In this document: piece by piece, positions 57,560 to 64,000 of the stretch | How the letters are laid out: each line of letters begins with the position of its first letter | Numbering within the stretch: the first letter of the stretch is position 1 | DNA from: Monilinia fructicola | Taxonomy: Eukaryota > Ascomycota > Leotiomycetes > Helotiales > Sclerotiniaceae | Assembly (NCBI GenBank): GCA_008692225.1 | Contig: VICG01000003.1 | Span: 1,419,501-1,483,500 of the forward strand | Direction of reading: 5' to 3' | DNA: 64,000 nucleotides | Translations under genes and position numbers: made by a program | Notes under the pieces: model-generated | Databases searched by the model: none | Told to the model about the DNA's origin: nothing | Seen by the model: the letters and a program-made list of their open reading frames with translations, nothing else

Positions 57560-60145
57560 ATGGCAACTCAAAAATATGGAAATGCAAAAAGCACGATTTT
57601 CAATGTTAGCAGGGACAAATATGGATTAACTCGTGTGTTTCATCCTGTATCTGCTTCAACCTCTACTGCTAGTGGATGGTCGCCTACGGGACATCTTCCC
57701 CAAGGTGCCAATTTAGAGACTATTCAGGAAGAAAAGCTCGTCGAAGATTTTCAACGCCGTAATTTATACGATTTTACAGTACGAGAGCTTGTCGATTTAG
57801 ATGTGATTAGTAGTAGAGTTCTCGAGGAAGGAAATCTAGCCAACCCTATTCATCCTATATTCTCGAGAAACGTATGGGAGCAGGTTGGCCAGAGACCATC
57901 TGATTGGCATTTACAGACCCCCGAGTTGACAGCTCGAGGCGATATGTGTATAATGCATAACCCTATCATATCGGAAGCAATGATGCCCGTTTTAACCTTA
58001 GCGAGCGCATTTCTTTCTAGAATGCACGCTGTACCGTTTGTATATCCCCGTCATTGATTTTCCATTCATCTTATCAATGACGAAGTTAATTTTTGGGTCT
58101 CCTGCAGTTCGATGCATTGCTCTTAGGTCCTCGACGTCCGATGGAGCAATCTTCCTCGACAACCCGTCTTCCGGCTGGTCTTTGTACGTTCTGGCGCAGA
58201 ACACCACGACAAAACAGCGCCGGTGATTTCGCAGAGTGTAATAAAAAATTCGGTTTAGCTTTACGTCGATTACATAAAACGATAAGGTGGGGTTTCGCCC
58301 CTGGCACACGTATGCCTTGGGATGTGGTTCCTACAAAAGGTTCCGGGTGTTTAGGTATCACCCACGAGGGGAAAAATGCTGACAATAGAGACACTATTTG
58401 GGTTTTTATAAATCAAAGCCTTTGTGATCTGTTGTTGAGGGACGACCTAACCTCTGCAGAGAAAGCGGGAGCCCAATATTCCCTGGCAATTGTCATGTGC
58501 CATGAATTAACTCACGCGCTTTGGTTTTCCATCCAGGATCCTAAGCTTAACAAAGACTACGAACCATTTTTTGAAAATGCGCCTCAATGCGAACTGGGAT
58601 TTGAAATGGAAAACAGCGTGATTATTTCAAATCAGATAGAACGTTGAGCACGTCTTGCTAACCAAGATTAGGTTTTTGGTGGTGTTATCGAGGCATTAAT
58701 CCCTCTACCCGCAGCCCCTTTTGCATATGCAATGGGTTGCACGTACCCAAATTATGGCAACATGGACCAAAGAATTCCAGGAACAATTGTGATGGATAAC
58801 GCCAAAGCTTATTATGATCAATCATTTCAATATTTTATCCCGATCCAGACGTTCGAGGACATAAGAAAGCAGACCTATTGGGATACAGCTATCCGACAGG
58901 TAAATTGTTAACCTTTACTTAATCTTGCTACCACAAAGGTCTAGTAGCATATTGCTAAGTATTAACAACTTAAAGTTCGGATTTACCGTTATTCATACTC
59001 GATCAATAAAGCATGGATGGAAGGTCGACTTTGCGCCCGACTGGAAAGACGTTAATCGAGAAGGACGTCCCAGTTATAAAGAATCCCTCTCTGCCAGAGT
59101 AAACTACCTTCAAGGTATTCCGCTCAGTAGCGATGATGAAATAAGAGTATTGGTATCAAAATATGACGCAAAGCAACTCCCACCTAAAAAAAAAGCATCT
59201 TTCAAATTCATTGAAGATTTGATTATTAGTGCTAGACAAGAAGAAGAATTCTACGACTTCACTCAAGACCAAGAAGATAAACTATGGGAAGTACGCGAAA
59301 CTTTCGTTTCGTTTCGCGAAGCACAAAACACAGATGTTACTGAATCCGTGGACAGAATAGCTCATGACCTCATTAAAATGCTTGATCAGGCAATAACTAA
59401 CCACAAAGAGACTTTCCTACTCCTCCAAAAATCTGAAACTCTCAGAGGGGGTGAAAAGTTTCGCGATCGCCGCGCCACCCTTTTTCGCTGGAATATTGGA
59501 ACTCGGAGACTTCTAAATGAATTATTTACATTAATAAATGACATACCGAATAGGAAAAGAGAGTCTGAAGCAATCTTCATGCAGCTTATAGATCTTCTCT
59601 ACAATTTAGAGTATGTACGTCTTCAAATATTCCCTCCAACATCCACATGGAAAATATACCAGGAGAAAACTCCAGTGGGAATAGAGGAATTAAAAAAATG
59701 GCCTAAAGATTTCTTTCGACAAGAGCTCGCCGAATCAGAGTTATTGGTTCAACTATCTGAGATCGCAAACACAGCAAACACGGCCACCAAATTCGACTCT
59801 ACCGAATGCCATAAGATTTCGAAAGAGATACTACGGGCCAATCGTGGCGGAACCGCGTTATCATTCTATTGCCGTACTTTGTGCGAAAGTCTTATGATGG
59901 TTGCTACACCGGCTTTCAAGGAACAGAGTTTGGCAGAGAGGAAAGTGGTAGTCGATTCTATTACACCATGGCTTGTCAAAATGCAAGATGGATGTACACC
60001 AAATTGGCATTGCACGTTGGAGCGGTGGTTAGAATGGTTTAAAATGATTGGGAGTCGAAATGAGGAAGAGAAATGGTCAAGAGAAGAGGAAGAAAGAATG
60101 GAAGAGATTCTGGAGGAGAGGAGAAAGAGGAGGACAAGGTATTAG
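57560..60145 (+). CDS. Putative zinc metalloprotease-like protein (HELTH motif), family unknown
   Basis: The inferred 817-aa protein has a zincin-type active-site motif, VMCHELTHALWF, at residues about 314-318. About 25-35 residues downstream lies CELGFEMENSVFGGVIEAL, whose Glu residues could supply the third zinc ligand as in gluzincins. There is no signal peptide or membrane segment, so it is probably cytosolic or nuclear. The C-terminal 390 residues are helical, without a recognised domain, and end in a charged coil (REEEERMEEILEERRKRRTR). Introns at 58618-58671 (GTGATT, GCTAAC, ATTAG) and 58900-58975 (GTAAAT to TTAAAG) restore frame. Two extra bases are inferred: in C4 at 58046-58049 and in CGCCGG at 58218-58223; with both removed the exons sum to a multiple of three. 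Protease activity is inferred, not shown. Confidence 0.65.
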
Positions 60146-60349
60146 GAACATTTTGAGTATAAAACTGTAAGATTCCGGACTAGAAGGGCGCATGTTGCTT
60201 TTTACTGGTCATTTTCTCCATGGTATAAATAAATGACTATTAGGTTTTCTTCTCCTTGAAAGAACCAGCATCCGGTACGATTCAAGGAGGATGCAAAGGT
60301 ATGAAATCCGTCTTCGGCTCATTTTTTGTCATTGGATATACTCAAGTAT

Positions 60350-60719
60350 CTACTCTAAATTGTGACTCCAATCAGTTTTCGGTTTTATCCCTAGATACTC
60401 AATCATTACCATTTCATTAACAGCTCTAATCTGCAATCCCCAATTTTTCCTGACAGTTGGTCCGGATACACATGAAAGATGTTGAGTCATACCAATCACT
60501 CCTATACACATATCCCAAAGTACTTGACAATCTTTGAAGCCAAGAGCTGAATCTTCGAGCCTATTTTGAGTACAACGACTTTTTGTCACGAGCTAATTGA
60601 CCGCAACCCTACCAGCAATATACAAGACTCCATTCTTTCTCGTTGATTGTAAACGACATCGGATGAAAACTATCCTTCACAATAATTTCAATCATTCTAT
60701 TTCTTATCTTCAGACTCAT
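60350..60719 (-). CDS. Small orphan protein, 105 aa
   Basis: I do not recognise it. Exon 1 starts at ATG 60719 (MSLKIRNRMIEIIVKDSFHP) and ends ...EWSLVYC plus two bases. An intron at 60561-60612 (GTAGGG to AAATAG, 52 bp) gives a Trp codon across the junction, and exon 2 continues LEDSALGFKDCQVLWDMCIG to IKPKTDWSHNLE and a TAG at 60350. The exact frame join, ATG start and sensible composition support a real gene, but there is no homology evidence. The chain is short enough that chance cannot be excluded. It lies between two other unrecognised genes and converges with the HExxH gene (204 bp stop to stop). Confidence 0.45.
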
Positions 60720-61190
60720 TATGGAGGCCGAGATATAGTGATTGGGGGATAGTGGCTAGCTGACTTGATATTAGATCGAGGCATGTACATATGCATATTA
60801 TGATGAGAATAGTAAATCGAGATGACTATTTGTACGTCGGCCTCGTACGGATGGTTACAGTGGAGTTGTATATAGCTAATGTACCCATTGCATATTAAGG
60901 CCCGATTTTATATCAATGTCTTAGAAATGATTCAGTTGAAGCTGAAAGTAGGCATTGTAATAAGTCGTGTTCAACATGCAAGCATAGTCACTCGAAACAT
61001 TATATCGATCATATGCAAGCCAGTACAATTCATCTTGCAGCATGGTCTCATTGATATTATCGAGAGAAAAAAATATAAATACTAAAGGAATATAATATGA
61101 GAACGGGAGCAACATCTGAAGGATCAACAGATAAATTCAACAGCATCTCTGTTTATACTCTTTTCGATCAGAGATTCTGATTGATCCACA
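60720..61190. other. Divergent intergenic region
   Basis: Between the orphan gene and the 61.2-kb gene. AT-rich; no gene or clear promoter element seen. Confidence 0.35.
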
Positions 61191-63236
61191 ATGCCTTATA
61201 TTGCTCGGTCGGATGTCCTTCCAAAACTAGCTATTCTTGGAGGGCTCGAAGACCCCCGAGCTGCTACTCAGCCGTCTTTTAGCAAACGAATGTCTTGTCG
61301 AGACGCTACTGAGTTTGTTTCCAACGCAGCATAGTTTTCGCCTTTGGAGCCTGGATACAATAAGGCACGTCACAAGCTCAAGACAAGTAGCAAGTCTCAG
61401 GTCAAGCTTAACCGGATCCTATCCCGTTCTGAGGAGATTAAGCCTCCTGTTTCTAGAGAAAGATTCAGCCACCCCTTGTCGGATCTTGTCCCGGGACTCG
61501 TTGTCAGTGGTGGTCTCAGTCGATCGCCTGCTTTTGACTGCCTGCCTGTCGTGTCCCATTGGGCTGAGCGCACTGACGAGTCTTCAGCTGCAGACCTTGC
61601 TGCTGACGTCCGACTTTTTTCGGTGTGGGAAATCACAAATGTCCTTGGAGAAGGGGCCACCATGCAGTGTCCCCTTGGAGCCCCATGCTGGTCGCTCAAG
61701 ACTAACGGTAGTTCACCGGTAGATGCAGGATCTAGTAAGTTTTCTCAAAGATATTTTGCGGAAACGAAGACGCTGGTCACATATGTCGCTTTGACTCGTC
61801 GTTTCGATACCCCTCAAACCGGGGGAGTCTTAAGTGCTGCTACTGATGTATCTTGGATCCGCAACACACGGGTCGCAGATGCCGTCGATTGTGCCATGGG
61901 AATGCTTTCAGACGCTGCAGAGCTATTGGTCGCACGCAATAAGCTCATTGCGACTGGAATTTCAGAGAGTCCTTCGTTTGCTAGGATACATGAGGTAGAT
62001 ATGCCTACCTGGTGCTCTGCCCGCAAGCCTCTCCCACCAAAGCTGAGTGGTGTGGCACTCTCAACAGATAGTTTTACCATCGATGTCCTTGCCCGCGAGG
62101 ATTGTGACGGTCCGCTACTCAACACCAGCATCTTCTCGATGGCTGTGGGCTTTAATCGGGGCGTATATGGTGGGTCAATCTCTGGTCTATGGGCAATCAT
62201 GGATTCGGCATTTGTCCTCGATTACTCGATTGGCAAAGACAGCCCTGAATTGGCGAACAGACTTGCCTCTAGCTTCGCTGAAGTAGCTGCTGCTGCCGAA
62301 GCGTCTACCTCCGCCGGTCCGCATATCACAGACATTCGGGTTGTCAAGGGCTGTAACTTCGCATGCTTACGCCAGAAGGCCATCATCGAAGATACTAACC
62401 CGGTCCGCTCACGCTCGTGCATCGTTATATGGAACGACCTGGCCCGGTTGGCCCGCTATAAGCTTGCAGATGCCGTGTTTTGTCACGTGTATTACGATGC
62501 GGGAGGAGGCGAGCAAATGGCCGCGATCGCTGGCCTAGGGTGCGTGGTACACGACTGGATTGACCTGGGAGCTGATTTAGCATGCGGAGAGATTAGCAAC
62601 ATCATTCCTTCACTAACAGGGGGATCTCTGGAGGAGGAACCACTAGCCGAAGTGTACTCGCGCTTTATGGGGGCGATAATCTGGTATCGCGATAACGACC
62701 CTTACAATCCCGCCGCTTTGTGCATCCTATTCACACACTGGTGGCAGCTTGCAAACTGCCGCCACAGACCAATCGCCCTCCTCGGTCGAACTGACCTCGA
62801 TGCTGTCAGCTCGGGCATCATCGCCACCGTCCCGGAAGGGAGGCCATCGTTGGAGCATTTCCGTGCATGTGGTACCAAGGTTGAGCGCAGTGAGCGTCCC
62901 TTCGCCAATGCTGAAGCGCGGCTCCAATCTATACTTTCCTCGAACCCATTACCGGAGACTCGGGCCGTTATTGATCTTCTAGTCAGCCCAGTTCTTGCGT
63001 ATGTGAGAGGGGCAGATCGCCTACCCTTTGAGAGTGATTACGTGGGAGCCGTACTCGCGGCCGAAATTGCCTACCCCCACCACCAAAAGATCATGGAGTT
63101 GTGGGACTTAACAATTGTCATGTGGGAATGCGGGGCGATGTGGGCAGCGGGAGTCGCAGGGCTGTGCTATACTCACACTGGAAACTTCAACTGTGACAGG
63201 GCTCGCAATGACTTGTCTGAAGCTACTTGGACTTGA
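61191..63236 (+). CDS. Unrecognised 680-codon protein, GC-richer, with in-frame TAG at codon 48
   Basis: I do not recognise the family. From ATG 61191 (MPYIARSDVLPKLAILGGLE) the frame runs 47 codons to a TAG (61332-61334), then stays open in the same frame for 633 codons to a TGA. No intron removing the stop was found. If translation starts at the Met at 61662 (MQCPLGAPCWSLK), the product is 524 aa. The protein is mostly helical, with Cys/Trp-rich blocks: WNDLARLARYKLADAVFCHV, VVHDWIDLGADLACGEISNI, ILFTHWWQLANCRHRPIALL, YVGAVLAAEIAYPHHQKIME. The acidic DWIDLGADLACGE stretch could bind a metal, as in class I terpene synthase-like folds, but it does not match the NSE or DDxxD signatures. Composition is visibly GC-richer than the flanks, and there are no homopolymer breaks. 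It may be a transferred gene or an accessory metabolic gene. Confidence 0.6.
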
Positions 63237-63767
63237 ATTACGGTATGGAGCTTAGATTTTCAAGGAAGTAGGTAGCCTTACTAGAAGGATTGATTTCAAA
63301 ATGAAATATCCATGCATATATCCTGGAAAATAATCTACTATGCTTTCTGATTAGGATTCACGGTAGTGTCTAGTGGTACGCCAGATGAATGTGATCTGAT
63401 GGGGTAATAATTGTATTGTTAGGAGAGAGGCTTACGGGGTTTCTGTTTGAATGTAGTCTTATGAATACATGTAATATGATGAAGTGAGCGAGGTTCCACG
63501 GCTGTTAAGATCCTACATGATACAAATCAATGTAACACTGAACAAGAACAACATAGATAGTTACAACCAGAAATTTCCTATAGTGGTCTCCACGGACAAT
63601 CCCTTTGCAGTTAAGATGATGATTTAAGTATCAATAAGAAATTAACATCATAATCGGCCGTCTAAACCTACACTTTCTGCAAAAAATCGGCTTGAAATAG
63701 TAGTTATACACATACTTAGAAAACGCAGGGTACAATTTGTGCTCGGTTGAGTACCTGTCGTTGGCCA
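63237..63767. other. Intergenic region at the right edge
   Basis: AT-rich; no gene seen before the reading frame that runs off the window. Confidence 0.4.
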
Positions 63768-64000
63768 TTGTACAACCCGTACATCACTACCATTCATTCC
63801 ACCGATTCGGACGACGAGCTGCGAGCCTTCATTTCAGAGTTGCCACTATCACAGGACGGCGAACATAAGCCCGAATTCGAAGTCAAGACTTGTTATTTTA
63901 AGCTTAAGTGCGATGAGTACGTCACTCTCAAATCTCATATCCCATATCCCAAGAAGAACCTTACTTCCCCCGACTCTTACCGCTTGCTTACTGCAGAAAA
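63768..64000 (+). CDS. Edge-truncated reading frame, unrecognised
   Basis: An open frame without ATG reads NPYITTIHSTDSDDELRAF, SELPLSQDGEHKPEFEVKTC and YVTLKSHIPYPKKNLTSPDS, and runs off the end. Composition is protein-like and GC-richer than the flank. It may be an internal exon or a gene whose start has been missed. No family recognised. Confidence 0.35.
   Translation, partial: MYNPYITTIHSTDSDDELRAFISELPLSQDGEHKPEFEVKTCYFKLKCDEYVTLKSHIPYPKKNLTSPDSYRLLTAE

Noticed and set aside
55100..57600. NEDD8, CSN4 and Elongin A as a functional gene cluster
   Set aside because: CSN4 is about 26 kb away with unrelated genes between, and these are ordinary housekeeping genes; co-location is most likely chance.
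58033..58112. Intron from GTACCG to CTGCAG in the HExxH gene
   Set aside because: It would skip a protein-like stretch (VIDFPFILSMTKLIFGSPAV); one extra C in a C4 run explains the frame change more simply.

Overview
The window is nuclear DNA of a filamentous ascomycete. Genes on both strands carry short introns (about 47-152 bp) with GTAAGT/GTATGT-type donors, CTAAC/CTGAC-type branch sites and TAG/CAG acceptors. The gene set is fungal: a PEX6 peroxin, COP9 subunit 4, an Mps1 kinase, an EF-hand MscS channel and a GH71 alpha-1,3-glucanase. Gene structure and composition suggest Leotiomycetes (Sclerotiniaceae-like), but this is inference. I saw no tRNA, rRNA, CRISPR array, virus or intact transposon.

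Layout. 0-10.5 kb: a broken Q/N-rich gene at the left edge, a steryl-ester/triacylglycerol lipase (-) and PEX6 (-). 10.5-19.2 kb: mostly non-coding, with clustered tandem repeats and one threonine aldolase gene (-). 19.2-25 kb: an EF-hand MscS channel (+) and an NTF2-like protein (-). 25-28.5 kb: AT-rich, with a ladder repeat and a poorly conserved small gene. 28.5-38.8 kb: CSN4 (+), a GDSL esterase (-), Mps1 kinase (+), a degenerate 2EXR-type gene (-) and a sphingoid base kinase (+). 39.9-50.1 kb: a secreted GH5 enzyme (+), a coiled-coil protein (-), an uncharacterised 919-aa protein (-) and a secreted GH71 enzyme (-). 51.7-56.6 kb: a dense housekeeping block of TBCA (+), THO7 (-), Elongin A (+) and NEDD8/Rub1 (-). 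57.5-64 kb: an accessory-looking stretch with an HExxH protein of unknown family, a small orphan gene, a large GC-richer gene of unknown family with an in-frame stop near its start, and an edge-truncated reading frame.

The genes do not form a single pathway. Themes that recur are ubiquitin-like signalling (NEDD8, CSN4 which removes NEDD8 from cullins, and Elongin A which is a cullin-ligase adaptor), lipid metabolism (lipase, PEX6, long-chain base kinase) and secreted glucan hydrolases (GH5, GH71).

A window-wide oddity is that many otherwise clear genes are broken by 1-2 base indels, mostly single-base gains in homopolymers or gains in dinucleotide runs, while others of similar size are clean. 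I read this mainly as assembly or base-calling error. Gene boundaries below therefore span the inferred locus, not one uninterrupted frame. Three weakly conserved genes carry in-frame stops instead. The best candidates for something undescribed are the HExxH protein (57.6-60.1 kb) and its two unrecognised neighbours.
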